In this document: one piece after another, positions 27,415 to 36,521 of the stretch
How the letters are laid out: the number at the start of each line of letters is the position of its first letter
Position numbering within the stretch: position 1 is the first letter of the stretch
Source of the DNA: JACPYM01 sp963699175
GTDB taxonomy: Bacteria > Acidobacteriota > Blastocatellia > RBC074
Assembly (NCBI GenBank): GCA_963699175.1
Contig: OY969418.1
Location: 8,308,001-8,372,000 of the forward strand
Direction: 5' to 3'
DNA length: 64,000 nt
Notes under the pieces: generated by a model
What the model was told of the DNA's origin: nothing
The model's database searches: none
The model's input: only the letters and a program-made list of their open reading frames with translations
Position numbers and translations under genes: made by a program

Positions 27415-27775
27415 TGCATGGAGTTTAAGCTTTAGCTTGTTGCTTGATTGGGCGTAATCAAGCAACCGTAATGGCTCACTGAGGTGAGACAGGCTTTCGA
27501 CGCCAAGACGTTAAGAGCGCCAAGGAGAGAGAAAATGGGTAGTGGGGAAACGGGGTGGGAGAATGGTGATAGCGTAGGGGCAGACCTGCGTGTCTGCCCT
27601 GAAGCGGCGGGGACGCGAGACCGGGGCAGACACGCAGGTCTGCCCCTACGTCCCACCCCATTTCCCCACTACCTCCTCGATACGGTTTGCTTGGCGGTCT
27701 TGGCGTCTTTGCGTTGAAGCTCTCTTGTCACCTCTCACTACCCAAGCAACAAGCTAAAGCTTGGACTCTATGCGC
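27415..27775. repeat. Nested long inverted-repeat region (palindromic element)
   Basis: Three nested pairs. The outer arms (about 27415-27450 and 27740-27775) share AAGCTTTAGCTTGTTGCTTG and its complement. The middle arms (27536-27562 and 27652-27674) share a GTGGGGAAA-GGGGTGGGA block. The inner arms (27573-27599 and 27624-27650) are a perfect 27-base inverted repeat around a 24-base loop. There is no open reading frame of note. Such structures are typical of non-autonomous palindromic elements; I could not find a clear target duplication. Confidence 0.7.
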
Positions 27776-27821
27776 CTTCGCCCCAGGCATTCTTATCGCA
27801 CTACTTTGACCAGGAGGACGG

Positions 27822-28607
27822 ATGAAACTTGATCTACAAGGCCGCGTGGCAATGATCGCAGCGGCAAGCAAAGGCATCGGCAAAGCTTGTGCGCTGGCGC
27901 TAGCCGCCGAAGGCTGCAAAGTCTCGCTCTGCGCGCGCAACGCGGAGGAGTTGGAAAAGACCCGCGCCGAAGCCGCACAATACGCCGAGGCGTTGGCCGT
28001 CGTAACCGACGTTTCAGCCAAACCGGATTTGGAACAGTGGTATCAACAGACCGTAGCAGCATTCGGTCAGGTTGATATTTTGGTGACCAACACAGGCGGG
28101 CCACCGGTCAGCCGCTTCATGCAGTTGAGCGATGAACAATGGCAAGCGGGCGTGGATTCCACGCTGCTGAACGTAGTTAGACTCTCACGGCTGATCATCC
28201 CAGGCATGCAGCAACGCCGTTGGGGCCGCATCATCCATCTGACTTCACTGGTGGCCAAACAGCCGCTCGACGAACTGACGATTTCTAGCACGCTGCGCGC
28301 TGGCCTTTCAGGCTTGACTAAAACGATGGCCAATCAATTGGGGCCGGACAATATTACCGTCAATGCGGTGTTGATGGGACACATCCTGACCGACCGGCAA
28401 TATCACCTCGCCGATGTGCGCGTGAAGGAGCGGGGTATCACGCTTGAGCAATACTTTGCGCAACAAGCGGCGGAGATTCCGTTGCGCCGCTTGGGCGAAC
28501 CACGTGAAGTCGGCGAAGTCGTGGCCTTCCTGGCTTCCGAGCGCGCCAGCTATCTAACGGGCGTTTCGTTACAAGTTGATGGCGGATTGATTCGCAGCAC
28601 CTTCTGA
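27822..28607 (+). CDS. SDR-family oxidoreductase-like protein with altered catalytic residues
   Basis: A 261-residue Rossmann protein with AGGAGG 5 bases before ATG 27822. The cofactor motif is Ala-Ala-Ala-Ser-Lys-Gly-Ile-Gly instead of the usual Thr-Gly-x-x-x-Gly-Ile-Gly, and the central Asn-Thr-Gly-Gly is close to the NNAG motif. The catalytic Ser is present (Leu-Thr-Ser-Leu), but the place of Tyr-x-x-x-Lys reads Ser-Ser-Thr-Leu-Arg, so both Tyr and Lys are missing. It ends with the normal Gly-Val-Ser-Leu-Gln-Val-Asp-Gly-Gly. This matches a known non-canonical subgroup related to 3-oxoacyl-ACP reductase whose reaction is unclear. The gene stands alone between the inverted-repeat region and a bidirectional terminator. 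Confidence 0.88.
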   Translation: MKLDLQGRVAMIAAASKGIGKACALALAAEGCKVSLCARNAEELEKTRAEAAQYAEALAVVTDVSAKPDLEQWYQQTVAAFGQVDILVTNTGGPPVSRFMQLSDEQWQAGVDSTLLNVVRLSRLIIPGMQQRRWGRIIHLTSLVAKQPLDELTISSTLRAGLSGLTKTMANQLGPDNITVNAVLMGHILTDRQYHLADVRVKERGITLEQYFAQQAAEIPLRRLGEPREVGEVVAFLASERASYLTGVSLQVDGGLIRSTF

Positions 28608-28644
28608 GCCTGTCGCTGTGGGCGGTGCAGTTACTGATGGAAAA

Positions 28645-28685
28645 AACAAAGGCCGCAGTCGCCATTGACGACTGCGGCCTTTGTT
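28645..28685. terminator. Bidirectional terminator between convergent genes
   Basis: Arms 28645-28661 and 28669-28685 pair perfectly over 17 bases (AACAAAGGCCGCAGTCG and its complement) around a 7-base loop, with A-rich sequence on the left and T-rich on the right. It can end both the SDR gene (+) and the DUF11 gene (-). Confidence 0.85.
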
Positions 28686-28699
28686 ATGAAATGACCGCC

Positions 28700-29626
28700 T
28701 TAGCAATTCGGCGGGAAGATCGGAATGGTCAACGTCGCCGCTGATGTCAGCGTCAGCTTGTGCAGGTTATGCCCTTGATTGAAGGCATTCGCTGCCGTCC
28801 CCGCATTCGCGTTGAAGTTGAGCTGTGCACCCAACAACGCAATGTCCGACTGCGAGTAGAACTTCGCCCAGCTACTGCGGCCCGCCGGAACGAACTGCTC
28901 GAAGCGTGGCGCCACGCGCGGGAAGCTGCTACTCAAGGATGAGCGGAACTGGCAGACGCCCGCGGTGAAGGTGAAGCTCAGCGGATTTTCCGCATCGTCG
29001 TAGAGGATGCCGAAGATCGAGCCGAGCGTTGAAGCTCCGGCTGCCAAGCTGCCGCCCACGCGATTCAACACGATCAACGTGTCATTGCCATCCGCTCTGG
29101 ACGGGATGTTCGAGGCTGCCAGCACGCGCGGCGCGCGGTTGTAGCTCGTTCCATCAAAGCTCAGCAGCGCCGTCACCGAGAACGGATTACACGTTGCCAG
29201 CCCGCCCGCAATCGCCGCAAAGCCTTCCGCCGCCAAGTTGGCGGCGTGTCCGCTTGAAAGCTTCACATACGCGTCGCCGATCAGGTAGTTGAAGTTAATC
29301 GGGCAACCAGTTATACGGTCTGAAGCCACCGCGACAATGTAACCAGTCGTGCCCGGATCAATATCCGAAGCCAGGAACGAAGCTGTCTGGTTCGGCGTCA
29401 AGCAGATCAGACTATCAGCAATCGAGCAGGTCGCCCCATCCACAAAGAACAAGTGCACGGCGATAGCCAAGCCCGGATGGGTGTTGGTGATCGAGATACG
29501 CGTGTTCTGCGCATTGGGCGCAGCAATGCTCGACGAATAGAGATTGTAGACCAGCACCGAGCCTGCCTTCTGATCACTTACTTCAGCCGTGTCAGGGAAG
29601 AGCACGCCTGGCCCGACCGCCGGGCA
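28700..29626 (-). repeat. Shared C-terminal module, copy 1
   Basis: Encodes the 308-residue module from Cys-Pro-Ala-Val-Gly-Pro-Gly to the terminal Pro-Pro-Asn-Cys. The same module, nearly identical in protein and closely similar in DNA, ends the genes at 35595, 42027 and 52043. Confidence 0.9.
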
Positions 29627-32600
29627 GTTGACTATCGCGGTGAAGACCAGCGGGTTAGGCGTAGCCGTCACGCCACCCACGGTGGCCGTGCTGCTGGCCG
29701 TCAGGACCGTGCCGGTCGCGACGTTGGTCACCTGCGCTTGGTATTGCACAGTGATGGTTCCGTTGGCCGGAATATTGCCGCTGGCACTCAGGCTGAGTCC
29801 GCCTGGCGTGATGGCGCAACTGGCACCCACCCCGCCCGTCACCGTGCAACTGCCCGGCAAGGCGACCAGGTTGGTGAGGTTCGTGTTCAGCATGAACGCT
29901 TGCTGCGTGCCGTTCGGATTGGTCAACTGAATCGTGCCAGTCACGACATTGCCCGGCCCGGTGCAAGCCAGCGGGTCGCTGAAGTTGCCTGTCAGCACCC
30001 CAGCCGACACCCCGACCGTCAGCGTATCCGTGTCAGTGGCGCTGTTATTGCCGCCGTTCGGGTCAGTCGTCCCGCCCGGCGCCGCCACCGTCGCGGTGTT
30101 GACCAGATTGCCGCTCGGCGCCGCCCCAATCGTCGCCGTCACCGTGTAAGTGAGCGTCGAGCCAGCCGGCAGCGTCACCGTGTCGCTAAAGTTGGCCGCG
30201 CTGTTGGTCACGCCGTCGCAAGCCGTCGCGCCGCCCGTCGCCCCGCTGCAGACCCAAGTCCACTGCGATATTTGCGTCGGTTTGTTGTCGGTCACGACCG
30301 CGCCGGTCGCCTGTGACGGCCCGGCGTTGCTGACCACGATGGTGTAAGTCACCGTGCCGTTCGCCGCGTAAGTCGTCACGCCGTCAGTCTTGGTGATCGA
30401 GAGATCGGCTGACGGGTTGAGCGTGTCTGTATCAGTCGCGCTGTTATTGGCAGGGTTAGGATCGGTCACCGCGCTGCTGACCGTCGCCGTGTTGGCGAGC
30501 GAGCCGGTTGCGCTCGGCGAAATCGTGCAACTCGCCGTGTAAGTTACCGAGCTGCCCGCGGGCAGAGTGAGACCAGCGTTATTGATGTTGCCCACCACCG
30601 GGCCTGTGGTGTTGCCCGTCGCGCCACCAGCCGCAACGCTCGTCCACGAACAGGTGAGCGAGGCTGGGAAAGTGTCGGCCACCGTCGCACTCGTCGCGGT
30701 GCTCGGCCCGGCATTCGAAGCCACGATCGTGTAGGTCGTCGAGCCACCCGGCGTCGCCGTCGTCACGCCGTCAGTCTTGGTAATGGCGAGATCGGCTGAC
30801 ACCGCAACCGTGTCGTTGTCAGTCGCGCTGTTGTTGGCAGGGTTAGGATCGGTCACGGCGCTGCTGACGGTCGCTGTGTTGGAGATTGTGCCACTGGCGC
30901 TGCCGGAGATCGTGCAAGTCGCCGTGTAAGTCACCGAACTGCCCGCGGGCAGAGTGAGACCCGTGTTGTTGATATTGCCCGCCACCGGTCCTGGCGTGTT
31001 GCCCGTCGCTCCCCCAGCGGCGACGCTCGTCCACGAACAGGTGAGCGAGGCCGGGAAGGTATCCGCCACCGTCGCCCCCGTCACATTGCTTGGCCCGGCA
31101 TTCGAAGCCACGATGGTATAAGTCGTCGAACCGCCCGGCGTGACCGTCGTCACCCCATCCGTTTTGGTGATGCCGAGATTGGCTGACGGGTTGAGCGTGT
31201 CAGTGTCGGTCGCGCTGTTATTGCCTGGTGTCGGATCGGTTATTCCGCCACCTGTGGCAACTGTGGCCGTATTGCTTAACGTGCCGGTCGCGCTCGCCGC
31301 GATCGAGCAACTCGCTGTGTAAGTGACCGAACCGCCCGCGGGCAGATTGGCTGTATCGTTGATGTTGCCGCTACCGCTCGCCGTACAAGTGCCACCGCCC
31401 GCGCCCACGCACGTCCAAGTGCAGGTCAGCGAGGCTGGGAAGGTGTCCGCTACAGTTGAGCCAGGCGCATTGCTCGGCCCAGCATTCGAGGCCGTGATCG
31501 TGTAAGTGACCGAGCCACCCGGCGTCGCCGTCGTCACACCATCCGTCTTGGTGATGCCGAGATTGGCTTGCGGCGAGAGCGTGTCAGTATCGGTTGCGCT
31601 GTTGTTGCCCGGCGTTGGATCAGTTACACCGCCGGGTGCTGTCACCGTCGCCGTGTTACTCAACGAGCCGGTCGCGCTCGCCGAAATTGAGCAACTCGCC
31701 GTGTAAGTGACTGAGCCGCCCGCCGGCAGATTGACTGTATCGTTGATATTGCCGCTGCCGCTCGCCGTACACGTCCCGCCACCTGCGCCCGTACAAGTCC
31801 AGGTGCAAGTCAGCGAGGCGGGGAAGGTGTCCGCTACAGTGGAGCCAGGCGCATTGCTCGGCCCCGCGTTGGAAGCTGTGATGGTGTAAGTCACCGAACC
31901 GCCCGGCGTCGCCGTCGTCACACCGTCGGTCTTGGTGATGCCGAGGTTGGCCTGTGCCGCCAGCGTGTCGGTATCGGTGGCGCTGTTGTTGCCCGGCGTC
32001 GGGTCAGTCACGCCGCCCGGCGCTGCCACCGTCGCAGTGTTACTCAACGTGCCAGTCGCGCTCGCTGAGATTGTGCAACTTGCCGTGTAGGTCACTGAAC
32101 CGCCCGCGGGCAGGTTGGCTGTATCGCTGATGTTGCCGCTACCACTTGCCGTACAAGTGCCGCCGCCTGCGCCTACGCACGTCCAAGTACAGGTCAGTGA
32201 AGCCGGGAAAGTGTCCGCTACCGTCGCCCCTGTCGCATTGCTTGGCCCGGCGTTCGAAGCGGTGATGGTATAAGTCGTCGAGCCACCAGGCGTCGCCGTT
32301 GTCACGCCATCAGTCTTGGTGATCGCCAGATCGGCCTGTGCTGCTAACGTGTCGGTGTCGGTGGCGCTGTTGTTGCCCGGTGTCGGATCAGTCACGCCGC
32401 CAGACGTTGCGACTGTTGCCGTGTTACTCAACGAGCCAGTCGCACTCGCCGAAATCGTACAACTCGCCGTGTAAGTGACCGAACCGCCCGCAGGCAGATT
32501 GGTTGCATCGCTGATGTTGCCACTGCCGCTTGCCGTGCAGGTGCCGCCGCCCGCGCCCACACATGTCCAAGTACAGGTCAGCGAAGCTGGGAAGGTGTCC

Positions 32601-35335
32601 ACTACAGTTGAGACAGGCGCATTGCTCGGCCCGGCATTCGAGGCCGTGATCGTGTAAGTCACCGAACCGCCCGGCGTGGCGGTCGTCACGCCATCCGTTT
32701 TGGTGATGCCGAGATTGGCTTGGGGGGTGAGCGTGTCGGTGTCGGTCGCGCTGTTGTTAGCTGCGTTTGGATCGCCAGCCAGCGTCACTGTCGCCGTGTT
32801 GGAAAGCGTGCCGGTCGCGCTGGCGTTGATGGCGCAAGTCGCGGTGTAAGTCACCGAAGCGCCCGCTGGCAGATTGACCGTGTCGTTGAGATTGCCCGAA
32901 CCGGCTGCCGTGCAAGTGCCACCACCCGCGCCCACACACGTCCAGGTGCAACTGAGCACTGCTGGGAAAGTGTCGGCCACTGTCGCGCCCGTCGCAGCAG
33001 TCGCCGTAGCATTGGAAGCCGTGATGGTATAAGTCACCGAGCCGCCTGGCACTGCCGTCACCACGCCATCAGTCTTGGTGATCCCCAGATCCGCGACTGC
33101 GCCGACTCCCGAGACGTTGATGCAGCCATTGGCGGTTACGCTCTGACCGTCGGGGTTGGTGATGGTCACGTTCTGCGGGCCGTTGGCAGTCGCCGTGATG
33201 TTGAGCGTGGCCTGGGTCGGGCTATTAAACGTCACGCTGTTCACGGTCGCGTTCGTGACCGTCGCCGAGAGATGACTGAAGGGCAGGGCCGGCGCCGCCA
33301 GGTTGGCGCCCGGATCATAGAAGCCAGAGCCGCCGCTCGACGTTGCGTTGATAACTACGTTACCGGTGGGGCCAGTGAATGAGATGGGAGAGCCTGAGCA
33401 CGTAGGCGTGGCAGGCGGTGGAGCCAGTAGTTTGGCCACGCGCACTGCATACGAATTCGACGCTTGGTTATATTCCTGAATCGTCCAGATTGACATGTCG
33501 TCAATCGGATCAACGACGGTGAATGAGTAATCGCCCCAGCGTCGTCCGTTAGCTCCGCCCGGATCAGACGGCGGATTGTAGTTTGCCGTCGTAGTCCCAA
33601 ACGTCACTGCGGGTGTACCTGGCGGGCCAACCATTGTGCCGAGCGTATCGCCAGCTAGGCGGCCAACATAAGCAGGCGTAGCGCCAACGGGTAAGCCAGC
33701 CATGGTAAAGCCCATCACCGCATGTCCCTGACCGTTAACCGCGATGGAAGGAAAGAAATACTGACGCGCCGCCGCGCGTGTGGCCGCGTTGTCGAAGACT
33801 GTCCCGGACTGCACCACCGTTGGCGTGGTGGTGAGGTCCTGGAACTCATACCAGCGCGATGCATTGCGATTCTGCGCCGCAGTGCTGGCAACACCGGATG
33901 TGTCCACTCGGAAGTTGTGAGCTGACCAGAGCCGTCCGTTACGAATCATTGCCTGGAAAAACCGATCATTGATGGAATCCAGGTTGCCACTGCTCCCACC
34001 GGTGTTGCCAAGATGCTCCACGCGATCGGGGGATGTAGTCGTCGAAACGGTCACGACGATATTGGCGGAGATCGTCGGAGAGGCGCTGCCTGGATTGCTC
34101 ACCCGGCGGAACGTGATCGCGCTGAAGACGGCGTTATCAGGGCCGACGAAATAGCCTTCGGTCGCGCCCGGATCGAAATTATCAACGCCGCGCGGAGATT
34201 CCGGCCCAGTTCCCGCTCCCAGCGCCATGTTAGCGAAAACGCTCACGGTGGCCGGCCCACCGCTCAGGACGGACGATTTCTGCACGACGTAGCCGTTGGT
34301 GCCAACGAAGGTGCCCGTAGTATTGGTGAACATGTCGCCGCCGATATACAGCGCATTCACATCTATGCCCAGCGAAGGGTAATCGAGGAAATTCAGGCCG
34401 CTCGAATCGCCCTGAAACTGATAGAAGGTCCAGACCGTGCTCCCGCTGATTGTCCCCATACTCGCGGCGTCGCTCACGGCAATGAGCAAACGGTTGGAGG
34501 CCGTCGTCGTACAAGTAGCGTTTGTGCAAGGCACGTCAATGATGGTCAGGAACCAGCGGGCAGAGAAGCGGTCGTAGCGCACATTCGGATCGCTCGTGAA
34601 GTTGAAAAGCACTGGCGGGGATACTGGTGTCATCACTGAGGCGAAGAAGACATCCGGGTCAGCATTGACCACGCCATCCGCCACACCTGTGGTTTTGTTA
34701 AACGTCCGCAAGCGGCCGTTCTCGAAAGCAAAATACTGCGTTGGCCCAGCCGTGCCCATCGTGTCAGGCGGAAATGCGCCGGTATCCGTCAGCGTCGCAC
34801 CATCAAAAGGAGCAGGTGAGGCGGCGGTCGTATGTATCTCAATAGTTGGCGCACGCCGCAATTGTAGACCGCTGGGCAACGGCGGATACTGCGACGTTGC
34901 AGGCGCATTAGGATTTTGGGTCTTGGCGCCAGGGTCCATTTCATGTTCAGGCTTTATCCTGTATGTGGTTCGGGCTGGTTGCGTGGCTTGCAGAGCCATG
35001 ATTTGACCGACGCTGCTCTTGACCGGCGGCGCGGTAATGATCTTCCCCGGCGTGATTGTGCCGTCATCGTTGGTCTTCGATTGTGAGAGAACTTGGGCGT
35101 TCTGCGCCTGTCCGAGGAGCCCCAAAGTCCCACCAGATTTCGACGGCGGTGCGCCGATGCTTCTAGAAATTCCTTTGTTGGTCTGACTGACGTTGGTCGA
35201 GCCCTTTGGTGAGATCGCTACTGCTACTATCGCCAAGACCAGCAAACCGAGCGCGAGCATGACTGCCATCTCAGTCTTGTTGTATTTAGGCTCAGGTTGC
35301 TTGGAAGGGTCTGTCAAATGTGTGTCGTTCTTCAT
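28700..35335 (-). CDS. Giant surface protein: membrane anchor, beta-sandwich/propeller N-part, eight DUF11 repeats, shared C-terminal Cys module
   Basis: A 2,211-residue product. Residues about 23-42 are one hydrophobic helix, likely an uncleaved signal anchor. Residues about 150-650 form an extracellular-type region with Pro-Pro-Asp-Thr-Met-Gly and Asp-Pro-x-x-Arg-Tyr-Asp-Arg-Phe motifs, shared in layout with the 42027-48425 protein. An Ig-like segment follows, then eight DUF11 repeats of about 120 residues, each opening near Ile-Thr-Lys-Thr-Asp-Gly-Val (about 33,090 down to 30,005). Then a roughly 115-residue domain (Asp-Pro-Leu-Ala-Cys-Thr-Gly-Pro-Gly-Asn) and the 308-residue module (28700-29626) ending Phe-Pro-Pro-Asn-Cys. 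Its role is probably adhesion, cell-surface structure or matrix; no enzyme motif is seen. A GTGAG site precedes the ATG. A hairpin at 35524-35567 separates it from the gene upstream. Confidence 0.85.
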   Translation of the reverse strand: MKNDTHLTDPSKQPEPKYNKTEMAVMLALGLLVLAIVAVAISPKGSTNVSQTNKGISRSIGAPPSKSGGTLGLLGQAQNAQVLSQSKTNDDGTITPGKIITAPPVKSSVGQIMALQATQPARTTYRIKPEHEMDPGAKTQNPNAPATSQYPPLPSGLQLRRAPTIEIHTTAASPAPFDGATLTDTGAFPPDTMGTAGPTQYFAFENGRLRTFNKTTGVADGVVNADPDVFFASVMTPVSPPVLFNFTSDPNVRYDRFSARWFLTIIDVPCTNATCTTTASNRLLIAVSDAASMGTISGSTVWTFYQFQGDSSGLNFLDYPSLGIDVNALYIGGDMFTNTTGTFVGTNGYVVQKSSVLSGGPATVSVFANMALGAGTGPESPRGVDNFDPGATEGYFVGPDNAVFSAITFRRVSNPGSASPTISANIVVTVSTTTSPDRVEHLGNTGGSSGNLDSINDRFFQAMIRNGRLWSAHNFRVDTSGVASTAAQNRNASRWYEFQDLTTTPTVVQSGTVFDNAATRAAARQYFFPSIAVNGQGHAVMGFTMAGLPVGATPAYVGRLAGDTLGTMVGPPGTPAVTFGTTTANYNPPSDPGGANGRRWGDYSFTVVDPIDDMSIWTIQEYNQASNSYAVRVAKLLAPPPATPTCSGSPISFTGPTGNVVINATSSGGSGFYDPGANLAAPALPFSHLSATVTNATVNSVTFNSPTQATLNITATANGPQNVTITNPDGQSVTANGCINVSGVGAVADLGITKTDGVVTAVPGGSVTYTITASNATATAATGATVADTFPAVLSCTWTCVGAGGGTCTAAGSGNLNDTVNLPAGASVTYTATCAINASATGTLSNTATVTLAGDPNAANNSATDTDTLTPQANLGITKTDGVTTATPGGSVTYTITASNAGPSNAPVSTVVDTFPASLTCTWTCVGAGGGTCTASGSGNISDATNLPAGGSVTYTASCTISASATGSLSNTATVATSGGVTDPTPGNNSATDTDTLAAQADLAITKTDGVTTATPGGSTTYTITASNAGPSNATGATVADTFPASLTCTWTCVGAGGGTCTASGSGNISDTANLPAGGSVTYTASCTISASATGTLSNTATVAAPGGVTDPTPGNNSATDTDTLAAQANLGITKTDGVTTATPGGSVTYTITASNAGPSNAPGSTVADTFPASLTCTWTCTGAGGGTCTASGSGNINDTVNLPAGGSVTYTASCSISASATGSLSNTATVTAPGGVTDPTPGNNSATDTDTLSPQANLGITKTDGVTTATPGGSVTYTITASNAGPSNAPGSTVADTFPASLTCTWTCVGAGGGTCTASGSGNINDTANLPAGGSVTYTASCSIAASATGTLSNTATVATGGGITDPTPGNNSATDTDTLNPSANLGITKTDGVTTVTPGGSTTYTIVASNAGPSNVTGATVADTFPASLTCSWTSVAAGGATGNTPGPVAGNINNTGLTLPAGSSVTYTATCTISGSASGTISNTATVSSAVTDPNPANNSATDNDTVAVSADLAITKTDGVTTATPGGSTTYTIVASNAGPSTATSATVADTFPASLTCSWTSVAAGGATGNTTGPVVGNINNAGLTLPAGSSVTYTASCTISPSATGSLANTATVSSAVTDPNPANNSATDTDTLNPSADLSITKTDGVTTYAANGTVTYTIVVSNAGPSQATGAVVTDNKPTQISQWTWVCSGATGGATACDGVTNSAANFSDTVTLPAGSTLTYTVTATIGAAPSGNLVNTATVAAPGGTTDPNGGNNSATDTDTLTVGVSAGVLTGNFSDPLACTGPGNVVTGTIQLTNPNGTQQAFMLNTNLTNLVALPGSCTVTGGVGASCAITPGGLSLSASGNIPANGTITVQYQAQVTNVATGTVLTASSTATVGGVTATPNPLVFTAIVNCPAVGPGVLFPDTAEVSDQKAGSVLVYNLYSSSIAAPNAQNTRISITNTHPGLAIAVHLFFVDGATCSIADSLICLTPNQTASFLASDIDPGTTGYIVAVASDRITGCPINFNYLIGDAYVKLSSGHAANLAAEGFAAIAGGLATCNPFSVTALLSFDGTSYNRAPRVLAASNIPSRADGNDTLIVLNRVGGSLAAGASTLGSIFGILYDDAENPLSFTFTAGVCQFRSSLSSSFPRVAPRFEQFVPAGRSSWAKFYSQSDIALLGAQLNFNANAGTAANAFNQGHNLHKLTLTSAATLTIPIFPPNC
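30011..30560 (-). repeat. About 550-bp block nearly identical to 43341-43890
   Basis: The last DUF11 repeat and the end of the preceding one are nearly identical in DNA to the matching part of the gene at 42027-48425, including third codon positions, with only scattered differences. This points to recent duplication or gene conversion. Confidence 0.8.
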
Positions 35336-35523
35336 AGCTCACTCACTTCGTTCCTACTGTTTTGGGTGAAGCCGCTTCGCGCGGCTCCTGACTGCTTGGC
35401 GGGAATTTGCACCAAGCGCCGACCGCTGTCTCTTTTTATGGCGGCGTAACGATTGCTGACCGCACGCTACGCATGTTCTATTGTGGCTAGTAGCTCGAGT
35501 CGCTTTTAGCTTTCGAAGCTTGG

Positions 35524-35567
35524 TATGTTTCCGACTCAACACAATTGAGTGTTGAGTCGGAAACATA
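35524..35567 (-). terminator. Perfect 19-bp inverted repeat, terminator of the protease gene
   Basis: Arms 35524-35542 and 35549-35567 are perfectly complementary over 19 bases around the loop AATTGA. It lies 28 bases after the stop of the protease gene (-) and about 190 bases before the next start, so it is a likely transcription end. Confidence 0.75.
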
Positions 35568-35594
35568 GAAGCCGCCGTGCTCGCCGAGCGTCGC

Positions 35595-36521
35595 TCAGCA
35601 ATTCGGCGGGAAGATGGGAATGGTCAACGTCGCCGCTGATGTCAGCGTCAGCTTGTGCAGGTTATGCCCTTGATTGAAGGCATTCGCTGCCGTCCCCGCA
35701 TTCGCGTTGAAGTTGAGCTGCGCGCCCAGCAACGCGATGTCTGATTGCGAGTAGAACTTCGCCCAACCGCTCCGGCCCGCCGGAATGAACTGCTCGAACC
35801 GAGGCGCCACGCGTGGGAAGCTGCTACTGAGCGAGGAGCGGAACTGGCAGACGCCCGCCGTGAAGGTGAACGAGAGCGGGTTCTCCGCATCGTCGTAGAG
35901 GATGCCGAAGAGCGCGCCGAGCGTCGAGGCCCCCGCCGCCAGACTACCGCCAAAGCGATTGAGCACGATCACTGTGTCGTTGCCATCGGCTCTGGACGGG
36001 ATGTTCGAGGCCGCCAGCACACGCGGTGCGCGGTTGTAGCTCGTTCCGTCGAAGCTCAAGAGCGCCGTTACCGACAGCCCGTTGCAAGCAGGTAGCCCGC
36101 CCGCAATCGCCGCGAAGCTCTCTGCTGCCAGATTGGCCGCGTGGCCGGAAGAGAGCTTCACGTACTCATCACCGATCAGATAGTTGAAGTCCACCGGACA
36201 GCCCGTCACCAAGTCCGAAGCCACCGCGACGATGTAGCCGGTCGTGCCCGGATCAATGTCCGAAGCCAGGAACGAAGCCGTCTGATTCGGCGTCAAGCAA
36301 ACCAAACTGTCGGCAATCGAGCAGGTCGCGCCGTCTACGAAGAACAAGTGCACCGCAATCGGCAATCCCGGATGGGTATTAGTGATCGCGATGCGTGTGT
36401 TCTGCGCGTTGGGCGCGGCGATGCTCGACGAGTAGAGGTTGTAGACAAGCACCGAGCCAGCCTTTTGATCGCTGACGTCCGCGCTGTCGCTGACGAGCGT
36501 ACCAGGCCCGACTGCCGGACA
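35595..36521 (-). repeat. Shared C-terminal module, copy 2
   Basis: The protease gene's copy of the 308-residue module. The final Pro-Pro-Asn-Cys and the internal Cys positions are conserved with the copies at 28700, 42027 and 52043. Confidence 0.9.

Noticed and set aside
26739..27419. 226-codon minus-strand frame rich in Ala/Thr opposite the receptor gene
   Set aside because: It is the antisense reading of the poly-Gly codons of the receptor and runs through its terminator.
29453..30316. Long plus-strand open frames opposite the DUF11 and module regions (also 32720-33382, 43230-43643, 45046-45927, 47043-47882)
   Set aside because: They are mirror frames of G/C-rich repetitive coding sequence on the minus strand, with Arg/Val/Ala-biased products, no domains and no ribosome sites.
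30000..33100. Regularly spaced repeats that could suggest a CRISPR array
   Set aside because: The period is about 360-380 bp and follows DUF11 codons in frame; no short repeat-spacer pattern is present.
35354..35566. 70-codon minus-strand frame between the DUF11 and protease genes
   Set aside because: It covers the terminator hairpin and has a Lys/Arg-rich product without features.
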